Shown here in pieces: positions 1 to 10,539 of a DNA stretch of 64,000 nt; position 1 is the stretch's first letter, and every line of letters begins with the position of its first letter. The notes below the pieces were generated by a model that worked only from the letters and a program-made list of their open reading frames with translations, searched no databases and was not told the origin of the DNA. Source of the stretch: Sceloporus undulatus (lineage: Eukaryota; Chordata; Lepidosauria; Squamata; Phrynosomatidae); the NCBI RefSeq assembly GCF_019175285.1, contig NC_056526.1:120836599-120900598 (forward strand), in the 5' to 3' direction. The translations under genes were made by a program, and so were the position numbers.

Positions 1-58
1 CAGCTATAAAATACCAGCAACTTGGAGCAGTGAGAAATGAGAAGGAGGATTGTGACCT

Positions 59-197
59 TGGAGGCTTTCATGGCCAGCAACCATAGTATTTTGTGGGTTT
101 TTCAGGCTATGTGACCATGTTCTAGGAGAGTTTATTCCTGATGTTTCGCTGGCATTTGTGGCTGGCATCTTTAGAGAATGCTGGAGTGGAAGAGAGT

Positions 198-236
<39 letters not shown>
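59..236 (-). repeat. Interspersed repeat with GCCAGC…GAAAC foldback box, plus (AC)n tail
   Basis: On the minus strand this reads as a widespread squamate repeat: a Leu-like TTCTC start, GATGCCAGCC, CAGCGAAACATCAGGAA and a segment about an aborted 'ACATGGTCACATAGCC' tail. It abuts a (AC)n run at 201-236. The GCCAGC/GCTGGC arms form a hairpin next to GAAAC. Class is uncertain; Penelope-like is possible. Confidence 0.5.
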
Positions 237-237
<1 letters not shown>

Positions 238-349
238 CACTGTGTGAACCTGGGTAGGAAGGAGTGATTTCCATGTTAATCTGTGTATTGATGTGTTGTT
301 GAATGGCAAGGCCATTCTTCAGAGGGGCCTTGCCATTCTGTAAAAAATG

Positions 350-600
350 TATACATAGACATTCATGATAGATAGATAGGATACATAGATAAATACATAC
401 ATACATACATGTATGTATGTATGTATAATAGATAGACAGATAAATAGATAAGACACATAGATAGGATACATACATACATATGTGTGTGTGTGTGTGTGTG
501 TATGTTTATGTATGTATGTATGTATGTATGTATGATAGATAAATGGATAGATAGGATACATATATACATATATGTGTACTAGACAGACAGACAAATAGGA
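350..600. repeat. Compound microsatellite (GATA/CATA/GT)
   Basis: Runs of ATAC/GATA tetranucleotides interrupted by a (GT)n block at 481-500 and a short palindrome of CATA/TATG near 403-425. All ORFs here are low-complexity reading of the repeat, not genes. Confidence 0.9.
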
Positions 601-636
601 CCCATTTCACTTTCTCTAGTTTCCAGGGCATTATAT

Positions 637-1000
637 ATGTTTAGCCTGGAAAAGAGAAAGTTAAGAGATGATTTGATAGCCCTGTTTAAATACTTGAAGG
701 GATGTCATATTGAGCAGGGAGCAAGCTTGTTTTCTGCTGCTCCAGAGACTAGGACCCGGAGCAATGGATGCAAGCTGCAGGAAAAGAGATTCCACCTCAA
801 CATTAGGAGGAACTTCCTGACAGTAAGGGCTGTTGGACAGTGGAACACACTTCTCCTTCTTTGGAGGTCTTTAAACAGAGGCTGGATGGCCATCTCTGCC
901 TGGGGATGCTTTGATGGGGAGTTCCTGCATGGCAGAATGGGGCTGGGCTGGATGGCAATTGAAGTCTCTTCCAGCTCTAGGATTCTCTGCAGCAGAGGCA
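637..1000 (+). repeat. CR1 LINE, 3' end
   Basis: The translation starts FSLEKRKLRDDLIALFKYLKG and continues with [13 protein letters not shown] and RRNFLTVRAVGQW, the conserved C-terminal tail of CR1 ORF2. The 3' portion contains GGCTGGATGGCCATCT and ends near ATTCTC, like the CR1 ATTCTRTG terminus. It lies just upstream of SLC10A4 exon 1. Confidence 0.85.
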
Positions 1001-1145
1001 TCGTCGGAGGCAGGTCTGGGGAAGGGAGGGAGGAGGAGGAGAGGGAAGGAGGCTCAGAAGAAGGAGGCTGCCCTGAGTGATGCTCTGGACTAGGGAAGGG
1101 CTGAGAGGGGAGGCTGCGTGCGGAGGCTGCTGCCCTTGCTGAGCC

Positions 1146-1516
1146 ATGGCCCTCTCCCTGCCTAGTGCCAGCCCTGCCCCTGTGGCCCCGGGGAGCCCTC
1201 TTCTGGGCCAGGCGCTGGGGGCGCTGTCGGGGCTGGGGCTGGGCCTGGCCATGCTGGGGCTGGGCTGCGCGGTGGAGCCCCGGGGGGCTCCGGGGGAGCA
1301 GATGCTGCTGGGGCTGGGGCTGCTGCGCCGTCCCTGGGGCTGCCTGCTGGCCCTGCTCTGCCAGTTCGGGCTGATGCCGCTGCTGGCCTTCCTGCTGGCC
1401 CTCCTCTTCTGCCTGGACGAAGTGGCCGCCGTCGCCCTCCTGCTCTGCGGATGCTGCCCGGGAGGGAACCTCTCCATCCTCATGACCCTCCTGGTCGACG
1501 GGGACATGAACCTCAG
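1146..1516 (+). CDS. SLC10A4: SLC10A4 coding exon 1
   Basis: 371 nt, ending in phase 2 at CTCAG/GTACCT. It encodes a short Ser/Pro/Ala-rich leader of about 28 residues, then the first hydrophobic helices and the CGCCPGGNLS core. It is very GC-rich with long Leu/Gly runs. A stretch around residues 47-62 (PRGAPGEQ then Leu/Gly) differs from the mammalian protein, while the flanking helices match well. The first codon is fixed by TGA three bases upstream of GCC-ATG-G. Confidence 0.93.
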
Positions 1517-4500
1517 GTACCTGGGCAGGGAAGGAAGGGAGAGAGAGACACCCCCCCCCAGGGCCCTGATCCAGTCCAGCCCCATCCTGCCCTGCAGGAA
1601 CTCCCCATCAAAGCCATCCAGCCTCTGCTTCAAGAGCTCCCTCCAAGGAGGGAGAAGGGTGTGCCACTGTCGAACAGCCCTTCCCTCGTCCTCCTTTCCC
1701 ACCCCTGCCTTCTCCCCAGCAGGCACTTCAAGGGGACCCCCTTCCCTCCTCCATTTCAGCCTTCTCTCCAGGAAGGGTTTCCAAAACACCTCTAGAAATG
1801 CCAATCCTTGCTTCTGTTGAACTAGGACCAAAAAGCAAGGAGGTCTATTTATTTCCAGGGGAGTGTTTTATACTTGTCCTCCTTTGCAGTTAGGAGGACC
1901 TCTGTCCACCCTGAAAGCATTCAGAGAAAGGTACAGTCACGCTTCTTAGCCATGCTCTGAATGGAGGATAGCTTGGCATTCTTCCTGAACAGGAGGTTGA
2001 AATGTAGGACAGGTCCTGGAAAAAGAGGACATCGGTCATCTTCCACCATAACCATTTAGGGCTGGCAACTGACAGCAGCTCAACAGGCTGCCATTCAACT
2101 GGCCTAGCGAAGGCTATGCTCCTCAGGTTGCTGCGAAAGCCAGGCAAGGGCTTGGTGAGCAGGTGTCCTCCTTTTCCAGGACAGGTCCTCCATGTCCTCA
2201 TTCTGTCCAGGAGGAGTTTCCAAAATGCCTTCCATTCTGAGCAGAACCAAGAAAGTTTTTAGCTTGTATTTATTTGGTCGCGTCTTAAAACATTTGTTTC
2301 ACAAATGTCCTACATTTTAAGGCTGCTTGTCCTCCTTTGAGGTTGGGACATCTGGTTGCCCTGGGCAAGTGCTGCTAGGATCTCCACACACACAACACAA
2401 ACACCACCAAAAAAGGTGGTTTCTCTGCTTACAGAAAGAACAGACTTATTAGGGCTGCGTCCACACTGGAGAAATAACCCCGTTAAAGCGGTGCAAAACC
2501 GGGTTATTTCTCCAGTGTGGATGCAGCCGCTCTCTTGGGCTTGGTCTGGTTGCCCAGAAAGGCTTGTGGGGCCAGGGACAGACAGTCCCTGCAAGCAGCA
2601 GCATTGCTGCAAAGGGACTTTTTTCAGGGTGGGGCTGCAGGGTGGCCCACAGAAAGAAAAGGATGGAGAGAAGAGATAATGTGCCCCAGGAAAGTCTGCT
2701 CCAGGCAGATGAGGGACCTCTCATCTCTTTACACCTCGTTGTAACTGTTCACATCTCACTGCAAAGAGAGGGGAGTCTGTTCCTCTCTTGCAAAATGACA
2801 TGCTGCTCCTTTCTCCCAAAGGGGCACCCAAACCTTTCCAGTGGTATAGGTGCCCCTTTGAGAGAAAGGAGCGACATGTTATTTTGAAAAGGTCCCTTTA
2901 GTTAAGAATAAGAAAAAGTAATGTGTAGCTTTATATGTGACAATGATTATAAAGGATTACAAATGGACAGGAGAGATACAATCAAATCTCTTTGATCAGA
3001 AGGCTGTGTTGTTTGAGTGTTGTGTGCAGGGGGCTTCTAAGGGATAGGGAAAAAAGGAATTTTTAACTTTGCCGGACCAATATAGCATTCGGATTCGAGG
3101 GTTAGAAGAGAGAAAGAAGAGAGGGAATAGTAGTATGTGTAGGAGGGTAAATGAAAGTAGAAAGAGATAGAAGGAAGCAAGAAAAAGAGAGAAGGAGAGA
3201 GGAGATAATGGAGAAAGGCGATCAGAAAAATAGAAGAAGAAAGCAGTTGAAGGGAAGAACCAAAATAGTTCTAGGAAAGTCGACCTCAAAGGGTATGAGG
3301 AAAGAGTATTCAGGAAATACAGTAAAGTCAAGGAAGAAACGAGAGAAGATCCAAAAGCTATCTTGGTCAAAGATAACATAAGTTCATTTTTGAGTTTATA
3401 TGTTCATGTAAGCATTTGTATTTTATGTATGTCTGTATTATTTGTAATAAATACATGCAAACATGCAATAAAATATATATATTAAAAAAAGGAGGGACCC
3501 AAACATGCAAAGGACAATACCATCCCAAATCCACAAAACCATGATATCTTTATCGGACAAACCAAAATGCATAAAATATACGGTATGCTGCAAGCATTTT
3601 GTGCATTTTGGTTGGTTCAACAAAGGTATCACTGTTTTGTGGATTTGGGATGGTACTGTACTTTCCTATAAGGGCCAGCATGGCTATGTTATGTGTCGCT
3701 TGTGACATGACACATGTTGCTTGCAATATATATTTTGTGCATTTTGGTTGGCTCAACAAAGGCATCCCTGTTTTGTGCATTTGGGATGTTATTGTACTTT
3801 GCTATATTGGCCAAAATGGCTGCTCTTGAATATGCACAAGTGAGTGTTAAGGGCTGAGGAATGGGGAGAGGTTGGTGCAAAATTCAGCCAGCTACAGAAA
3901 GACATAGACACAGAGAGGTGGAGAAGACCCTGGATAAGATCACCGGCAGAAGAGAAAATTGGCATGGTGGGGATAAGACAGAGGGCATGGATTCTGGAAA
4001 CAAGATCGAAAACGGCAGACTTGTGCACCCCAAGATGGTGGCGGTGTTCAGCCAAAAAGTGGGAATGGCTATCTGAGTTAGGGTGACCAGATGTCATAAA
4101 CTGTAGAAAACAAGGCATCATGAAATGTAAGACATTCAAGGAAAAAGTAGATTACCAAATTAAAGCTAAAAACACTAATGCCAATATAAATGCCTGCTTC
4201 TTTGTCATGCTCAAAATGGAGGGTATTCTGAACTTCATCCTGGACAGAAGGTTGAAATGTAAGACATGTGCTGGAAAAGGAGGACATCTGATCACCCTGT
4301 TCTGAGCTTGTCCAGGGAAAAGTGTGGGGAGGGCATGTGGTTGGGAGAGAGCGAGGGTCAGTTTCAAGTTCTGCCCTGGGTGAGGACCCTAATGCCTCCT
4401 TCTCTCCTTTCTCTCTCCTTTCGGCCCACCCTTCGCATCTCTGGCAGTATCATCATGACCATATCCTCCACCTTGCTGGCTTTAATCCTGATGCCTCTCT

Positions 4501-6007
4501 GCCTGTGGGTCTACAGCCGCCCCTGGATCGACACGCCGCTGGTGCGCCTCTTGCCCCTGGGTGCCGTCACCCTGACCTTATGCAGTACCCTGCTCCCCAT
4601 TGGCCTTGGGGTTTTCATCCGCTACAGATATACGCGGGTGGCAGACATCCTGGTCAAGGTAAGCTGGGCCTGTCTTCTCTAGTCATATGCAGCCACTGGG
4701 CCATTTTTAACCCCCTTGGACCGATGGCTCCCTGGGGATAGACTTTAGGCTGCTGTATTCATTGGTTTCAGTTGTCTAGCACCAAACATTTCCCCTCTTG
4801 CCACTTGCAGACAGCTATCTTATGACTGTATGTGCAATCTTAAATCAACTTCAATTTTTTAATAATAGCTTTCTGGAATACAGGTTGTACCTGAAAACAG
4901 TGCCGTTAGATTCTTATGCCAACTATGTTTTACACATATCTGTAAAAAGGAGCAATTAACAGCACTGTTTTCAAACATATTATTTCTGTACTGGACCTAT
5001 TTGCTGCTTTTCCCATCACCTGCCATCTCTGGTCATCTGGGGATTATCAGGTGGATTTTGGCCAGGAGGATTCACCTAGCTGTACTACAAACAAGGAACA
5101 CTCCACAAGCATTCAAACAAGTTAAAGGAAGGAAACCTCTTGGTCTCCGGCTGCAGCAGGCCTACCCAGTACTTGACCATGGAGTGGGTCTGGAGAGATA
5201 AAAGGGAACAGTGTTGTGAAAGATGCAGTTTGCCACTGATAATATAACCAGTGTTCATAGACAGAAGCCACAGGGCGGTTCTTTGTAGCACTTTTAGTTC
5301 AGAGCAGCACTATGATCCTACATACCGACTATTTAATGGGCCAGGCCCGGTTAATAGACATGGCGATCCAAGCTACAATCTGTCTGCATCACAGATACTT
5401 ATGATAGGCAGAACTAAGCGTAACAAGTGGAGCTAGAGGAGATGGAGACAGGACAGATCCACCTAGAAATATGTGCCAGTGTGCATGAATGCATGTATCT
5501 TACACATACACACAGAGATAACTGCTGCTGAAAAGCAGCAGCATCAGAAAATAGATGTTAACTATGTATAGAAAGGTTTTTAAAGACTTACTTCTAGATA
5601 AATAATCAAAACCCAGAATCTGTTCTATAGCACTTTCTTGGTCCTGAAAAAGGGGAACCTATTTATATAGCAAGACTGCAATTTTGTGTACTTCCCCATA
5701 ACAATAAACCCCATGGAAAAATAGGACTTGCTCCCTAATAAAATGCATGGGATTGTGTTTCTAACAATAGCCCACTCGTTCCAAATGTCTCTCCCATGCC
5801 TACCTATTTTAAATCTTAATTAAATTTTAACTTTGTTTATTTTAAGCTTATCTATTTTTAAAAAAATAATTAATTTAAATTGTAATTTGATGATTGCACT
5901 TTAGTTAAGGGATAATGAGATGGAATTTTAGTTTTGTGTGTATTATGCATTTGTTATGTATTTCTGTAATACACCTTTATCCTTTGGAAAGGCGGTATAT
6001 AACTAAC

Positions 6008-6043
<36 letters not shown>

Positions 6044-8278
6044 TTTGATCAGTGCAATTAATTGTTACCTATGCAGACAATATATCACTTCTATAGAGAA
6101 CGTTCTATAGATAACCAAACGTTACATGTTTTATAGTCCAGATTATACAATAGCACATAAAAGCAAAATAATTCTAGTGATGCTTGTATCTGAAATACAT
6201 TTTCCTAAAAGACATTACCGCATCACCTATTATATGAAATTACAGGTACTTAATGAAGGGTGCATCCAACAAGCTTTTTCCTTTCTCTAGAATAGACAGG
6301 CTCTCCAGAATAAACTCAAATCCAAAGATGTCTATGGGGATATTCCAAAGGCGAAAATTACAGAGATCTGGTATGGGGATGCAGCAAAAAGGATAAATAA
6401 GGTTTCTGCCCTGTATAAAAAGTGGCAACTGTACATATGATAGATGCTTCCACCTTGACAACATAATGATGTTTGTGTTTGTTTGTGTACTTTGACAACA
6501 TAATCAAATTCTGNNNNNNNNNNTGGGATAATAAGTCCAGTGTGGTGAACACAAAACAAATGCCTTACAATGAATTTGCCTTTAGCTGAATAGAAAACAT
6601 ACTGAAAAGTGGGATCTAACACAGAGAGCTGAATGTGCCTTGAAAGAATATGTATAGGGATTTCTATGGTAGTGCTTGTGCATTTTGAAGTGAGATGAAG
6701 ACGTAGCAGGACTGATGCTCAGTTTTAAATCTCCACTTTATTTGAAAAGACCTACGGTGCTTTCCAGTTACTTCTTTTCAAAGTCTCATTAAGACCTCCT
6801 AGTTTCATCTTGGTTAATTCATGTCATTTTGAACTGTTTGAACTGTTTTATCCTGTATATTTTAATGGCACTATTAGCTGTCATGAAAGCCTATTAAGGG
6901 ACACTAGCTAGGATCTGTAAACAAACAGATAAATACAAACCCCCGTAATGTGGTATTCTCATACTGTAACAGATATAGTCTAAAGGTTTGCAAAGAGTAT
7001 AAGAATGCAGAACAAAAGTAATGAGCTATTAAGCTCATTAGTCTCCCCAGTGATGATCAAACGCTGGCCATTTGTTGAAATGCCACAACCACCACATACT
7101 GATATGCTTTGGCGCAACAGGTAATTTTAATGTAAAATGCTTCCCATCTCTACTCGTTTCTTGCTGTTGATGAGCAACTATGGCAGGGTGAGGGACCCCA
7201 TTCAGGCATGTGGGTACTTTAAAAAATACATTTCCTCAACAAAATTATCTATTATCTTTTCAGGAAGGAGGGGTAGAAGAATTTGGAAGCACTGACTAGA
7301 TTTCTGTTGAAGGGGTTGAGCAAAGAGGATTTACAGCAGAGATCTGCTGAATGGGTTGAGTAGAGGATTTAAAGCAGGGATCTGTTGAAGGGGGTTGAAC
7401 GAAGAAGATTTAAAGCAGGGCTTCAAGCAAGAAGAGATGGAAGGAGGGTTGGAAGCATTTGAAGGAACCAACAAGATTGCTGTTAGCAAGGAATTAAACA
7501 GCAACTACAGTGAGGAGGTGGAAAGCGTGGGGGAAGATATGGGATTGATTTTCGCAGCAAACAGAAGATTATTTATGCAAGTGATACTGGTTATTTCAAG
7601 CAGTGATCTCTCAACTTTGCAGGGGAAGTCAAGAGGCTTTTGGGGCCCATTTGTGGGTCTGATGGGCCACACTTTGCCTACTCCTGGTTTACATAGTTAA
7701 GGATAATTGAAATAAAAGATTCTGCTTTTTCTCATCCATTTTTTTTTCATTGCTAGGTTTCCTTGTGGTCTCTCCTGGTGACACTGGTGGTCCTTTTCAT
7801 TCTCACGGGTACCATGCTGGGTCCTGAACTTCTGGCTACTATCCCTGCCACTGTCTATGTAGTAGCTGTGCTAATGCCCTTGGCGGGCTATGGCTGTGGT
7901 TATGGGGTGGCAACCTTGTTTCGTTTGCCACCCCACTGTAAGCGGACAGTGTCACTGGAGACCGGCTGCCAGAACGTACAGCTCTGTACCGCTATCCTCA
8001 AGTTGACTTTTCCTCCAGAGCTCATTGGGCCCATGTACATGTTTCCCTTGCTCTATGCCCTCTTCCAGGCTGCGGAGGCTGGCCTGTTTGTGTTGGTCTA
8101 CAAAATCTATGGCAAGGACACCTATAAGCAAGAGCCTATAGGAGGTGAAGAAGAAGAAGATACAGACATTTCTTACAAGAAACTCAAGGAAGAAGAAGTG
8201 CCAGAGATGTCTTATGGCACAGTGACTGTTGAGGACCATGGCTCAGTGCTCATGGAAGCTACACAGACTGCTCTCTAG
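1146..8278 (+). CDS. SLC10A4: SLC10A4, sodium/bile-acid cotransporter family member 4 (3 exons, complete)
   Basis: Coding exons are 1146-1516, 4448-4658 and 7757-8278, joined by canonical GT-AG introns in phases 2 and 0, giving 367 residues. The family is a polytopic membrane transporter; SLC10A4 is known as an orphan synaptic-vesicle protein of cholinergic and monoaminergic neurons. Seen here: LCGCCPGGNLS and LVDGDMNLS in the conserved SLC10 core, several hydrophobic helices, and an SLC10A4-specific cytoplasmic tail with DTDISYKKLKEEE followed by SYGTV. The start ATG sits in GCCATGG and is preceded directly by an in-frame TGA, which fixes it unless a coding exon lies upstream. Human SLC10A4 is about 437 aa; the difference is almost all N-terminal. 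ZAR1 follows on the same strand, as in human. Identity is very secure; the short N-terminus is the only odd part. Confidence 0.97.
1555..1685 (-). repeat. CR1 LINE 3' end, antisense in SLC10A4 intron 1
   Basis: The reverse strand reads GGGCTGTTCGACAGTGG, then GAGGCTGGATGG and GGAGTTCCTGCAGGGCAG, the same CR1 3' segment as at 637-1000 but inverted. It begins only about 40 bp after the exon 1 donor. Confidence 0.8.
1880..2350. repeat. Diverged GTCCTCC/AGGACA foldback repeat in intron 1
   Basis: Recurrent GTCCTCCTTTTCCAGGACA and CTGTCC…GGAGG blocks in both orientations, matching the repeat at 4080-4298 and 10128-10530. It looks like overlapping copies of a non-autonomous element. Class not determined. 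Confidence 0.5.
2453..2528. repeat. Near-perfect 76-bp palindrome (GGCTGCGTCC…GGATGCAGCC)
   Basis: Left arm GGCTGCGTCCACACTGGAG and right arm its complement with two differences, enclosing a short loop around GTTAAAGCGGTGC. The termini are those of the MITE family also at 15190-15655, 39197-39416 and 52064-52274, so this looks like a very short derivative. Confidence 0.7.
2792..2885. repeat. Inverted repeat with ~36-bp arms
   Basis: Arms 2792-2827 and 2850-2885 (CTCCTTTCTCCCAAAGGGGC against its complement) around a 22-bp spacer. A folding single-strand hairpin or tiny MITE; no TSD recognised. Confidence 0.65.
3095..3360. repeat. Purine-rich tract in intron 1
   Basis: Almost continuous A/G on the plus strand (AGAGAGAAGAAGGA-like). 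The predicted Lys/Arg/Glu-rich peptide is a composition artefact. A similar tract lies at 33590-33830. Confidence 0.6.
3490..3835. repeat. Three copies of an AATAAAGGTATCA-type repeat, first one inverted
   Basis: A minus-oriented copy (3490-3590) faces plus-oriented copies at 3598-3690 and 3733-3835, all carrying GTGCATTTTGGTTGG and CAACAAAGG(T/C)ATC(A/C). The same repeat occurs at 11280-11380, 11660-11770, 41030-41115 and 41335-41440. Confidence 0.7.
4080..4298. repeat. MITE with GGGTGACCAGATGTC termini
   Basis: Begins GGGTGACCAGATGTC and ends GGACATCTGATCACCC, a terminal inverted repeat of about 16 bp with one interruption. 219 bp, AT-rich centre, no coding capacity. It ends about 150 bp before SLC10A4 exon 2. 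Confidence 0.7.
4448..4658 (+). CDS. SLC10A4: SLC10A4 coding exon 2
   Basis: 211 nt between a pyrimidine-rich acceptor (…CTCTGGCAG) and the donor AAG/GTAAGC. It encodes SIIMTISSTLLALILMPLC and onward to RVADILVK, transmembrane segments nearly identical to mammalian SLC10A4. It enters in phase 2 and leaves in phase 0. Confidence 0.96.
5880..6045 (+). repeat. L2-like LINE 3' tail with (AAT)n
   Basis: CCTTTGGAAAGGCGGTATAT followed by (AAT)n is the diagnostic end of reptilian L2-clade LINEs. Only the 3' end is present, inside SLC10A4 intron 2. Confidence 0.75.
6050..7300. other. SLC10A4 intron 2, no gene recognised; assembly gap 6514-6523
   Basis: AT-rich intron sequence with no convincing exon or named repeat. 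Ten Ns at 6514-6523 mark a gap of arbitrary size. Confidence 0.8.
7302..7421 (+). repeat. Three-copy tandem repeat, ~40-bp unit
   Basis: Units at 7302-7341, 7342-7380 and 7381-7421 share TCTGTTGAAGGGGTTGA and GATTTAAAGCAGGG with a few differences. The small ORF that starts inside is not conserved-looking. Confidence 0.75.
7757..8278 (+). CDS. SLC10A4: SLC10A4 coding exon 3 (terminal)
   Basis: 522 nt in phase 0 after a T-rich acceptor, ending at TAG 8276-8278. It begins VSLWSLLVTLVVLF, continues with the conserved SLETGCQNVQLCTAIL transporter motif and the last helices, and closes with an acidic tail (GGEEEEDTDISYKKLKEEE) typical of SLC10A4. Confidence 0.97.
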   Translation, partial: VSLWSLLVTLVVLFILTGTMLGPELLATIPATVYVVAVLMPLAGYGCGYGVATLFRLPPHCKRTVSLETGCQNVQLCTAILKLTFPPELIGPMYMFPLLYALFQAAEAGLFVLVYKIYGKDTYKQEPIGGEEEEDTDISYKKLKEEEVPEMSYGTVTVEDHGSVLMEATQTAL

Positions 8279-8736
8279 AGAGAGGGAATACCTGGAAAAT
8301 CCCATTTCAGGATAAGTGGTAGAGCAAACTGGGAAGGATGGGAAGGGGTAGAGAGGTGACAACAATATCAGCCAGTTGCTGTAATCTGGATTTCCTCAGT
8401 ATACAGGGTTTACAACCAAGCCTATATTTTTTCTCCACAAATTAATGATTCACAGCCTCTGCAGCTGCTATTACAGATTATCATTAAATGTCATAAATGT
8501 AACACAGAAACATAATCAAGAAACCGGTCTGCCCATAGAAATGAAGGGTTTTCTGAGGGAATTTTGAAGAGTGGAGGAAAGATAAGCAACACAAGGAGGA
8601 AACAATGGCCATATTTGTTAAGTGTAACTGAATGTCATCACCACATTTGCTGTTCAAAAAACCCAGAGTTGTGTATCTTGCATATCATTCAGCTTTTATG
8701 TATGTGGAAGGGTTAAACTAATGTTGTGTATCAGTG

Positions 8737-8742
8737 ATTAAA
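8737..8742 (+). promoter_or_regulatory. Candidate SLC10A4 poly(A) signal ATTAAA
   Basis: First well-placed ATTAAA about 460 nt after the stop codon, followed by T-rich sequence. No AATAAA lies closer. Inferred only; the true 3' end may be further on. Confidence 0.35.
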
Positions 8743-9028
8743 TTTCTTCCAAGCGTATTCAGCCCTTAAGAGGATGTATGAGAGACCGCCTGTGTTGTCT
8801 AGTTTAAATTAGAACTACTGTACCAGTTGTTTTATATGGCTTCTATTCTTTCTGAAAACCATTTCCAGTCAAATGGGAGCTTTAAAAGCACTCCAGAGTT
8901 TATAAAAAAAATACTTTTTTGGATTATAATTCCATAATCTAGATATTGGGTGAGGGATTGTGGGTGCTGAAGACTGTAGACTGAAAAAGGTAATTTTATC
9001 AAGTTTGAACCAGGTTTCAAATTTCTGC

Positions 9029-9190
9029 TTGGCCATGGAAGCCCACTGGATGATCTTAAGCAAGTTGCACTCTGAGTCTCAGAGGATGGCAATGGCAAAC
9101 CCCTGATGAAGAAACTTGCCAAGAAAAACCCATGATAGATTTGCCTTAGGGTAAACTGAAAAACAATTTCAAGGCATGCAACAACAACAC
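9029..9190 (+). repeat. Sauria-type SINE, 3' body
   Basis: GCCATGGAAGCCCACTGGAT, then TCTCAGAGGATGGCAATGGC and TTGCCAAGAAAAACCCATGA, ending in AAGGCATGCAACAACAACAC. This is the squamate SINE body whose 3' end matches BovB LINEs and finishes in (ACA)n. Confidence 0.8.
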
Positions 9191-9599
9191 ACACGTTTAC
9201 TCAGTACTACATCCAGTTGTTTCAAAAGGAATTTACTCCCAGGTAAGTGCATATAGGTCTGCAGTCTAAGTATCTGTTGAACCGGGCTAAAAGCGAGCAT
9301 CATATTTTACAAACAAATCACCTACCTATAAGAGGTGGTAAACAGTGGTATCTCAGTCACACCGAGCAGACGTCTTTGAGGCTTCTGATTGAAGTAATTT
9401 ATTTCCATTTGCAGCCAGGCTGAATACTCAGAAGTAAGTATCACTCTGTTCAATGGTTCTTACTTCCATGTAAGTGTTCCTGTGACTGTAGCCTCAGAAG
9501 TTCAGTCCCTCTTTTCCATACATGTTGATTATATTCGGTGTGGAAGTGTGAGTGCACAGTAGTTACTCCAGAGCAACTGTTGTCTGCTATTATTTATAT

Positions 9600-9870
9600 G
9601 TGGTATTGGAAAGCAGGTCAATATCAGGGTCTCTACATGCTTTGTGGACTGAGAGGCCTCCAAGTTGCCCTGTGATCCACAGCCCTGCTCAGGTCTTGCA
9701 GACTCAGGGCCCTAGCTTGCTTGACTAAGTCTATCCACCTGGACTGTGGTGTTCCTCTTTTCCTATTACCTTCTACCTTACCAAGCATTATTGTCTTTTC
9801 TGGAGAGCCATGTCTTCTCATGATAAGCCTAAAGTAGGACACTCTTCAGTTGTCATCTTGGCTTCTAGAG
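9600..9870 (-). repeat. BovB (RTE) LINE C-terminal fragment
   Basis: The minus strand encodes SYFRLIMRRHGSPEKTIMLG, GKVEGNRKRG, SRWIDLVKQ and LSLQDLSRAVDHRATWR, the C-terminal tail of the RTE/BovB polyprotein. No RT or endonuclease domain is left; both edges are truncated. Confidence 0.85.
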
Positions 9871-10127
9871 CGAGTTTAGGCTTGCTTTGTTCTAGTTACT
9901 CCAGAAGCAAATCCTAGGCATTCCCTGGTGCCTGCTCCTCCTCACCAGTAAGGCTCCACATGCACTTTGGAGAAATCCTCATCGAACCAAATAGGACTAC
10001 TTTGTGGAGCTTTGATTCCTGAACTCCTTGGGCACAGAACTGGCAACACACAACCCATAATCCACTCACCGGAAGGCAACCACCTAGCTTTTATACCCCC
10101 CAGGTAAGAAAGTGCTGGACTTAAAGC

Positions 10128-10530
10128 AGGGTGACCAGATGTCCTCCTTTTCCAGGACATCATCACCTGGTGTGATAATTCATGGTGTCAAACCCACGCC
10201 CCCAGTTGACCTTCTCCCATCCCACACCATGCACAGGGTGACCATTTCAGCCTTCTATCCTGGAGGAATTCCAAAATGTCCTCCATTTGGAGCACAACTT
10301 AAGAAGTCAAAAGCATTTATATCTTTGTGGTTGCGTTGGGCTTTTTCTTTGGTCATCAGGTCCTCCACCGTTCTGAATTTTGCCTACTTTTTGCAAAATC
10401 GTAGGACAGGATGAGGAGACATCCTCCTTCTTGCCCAGGGCTTGCCCTCCATTTCAGCCTCCTGTCCAGGAGGAAATAACAAAACACCCTCCATTTTGAG
10501 CAGGACTAAAGAAGCATGAATTTTTACCTT
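10128..10530. repeat. Composite of GGGTGACCAGATGTCC-type MITE copies
   Basis: Starts CAGGGTGACCAGATGTCCTC; inner copies of GGGTGACCATTTCAGCC and CTCCATTT(T/G)GAGCA follow. It looks like overlapping or decayed copies of the element at 4080-4298. Confidence 0.55.
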
Positions 10531-10539
10531 CCTATAGGA

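Noticed and set aside
977-1831. Long minus-strand ORF (284 aa) across SLC10A4 exon 1
   Set aside because: It is the GC-rich shadow of exon 1 and of CR1 sequence; no domain, and low-complexity composition.
3151-3381. Lys/Arg/Glu-rich ORF
   Set aside because: Reading of a purine tract; no other sign of coding.
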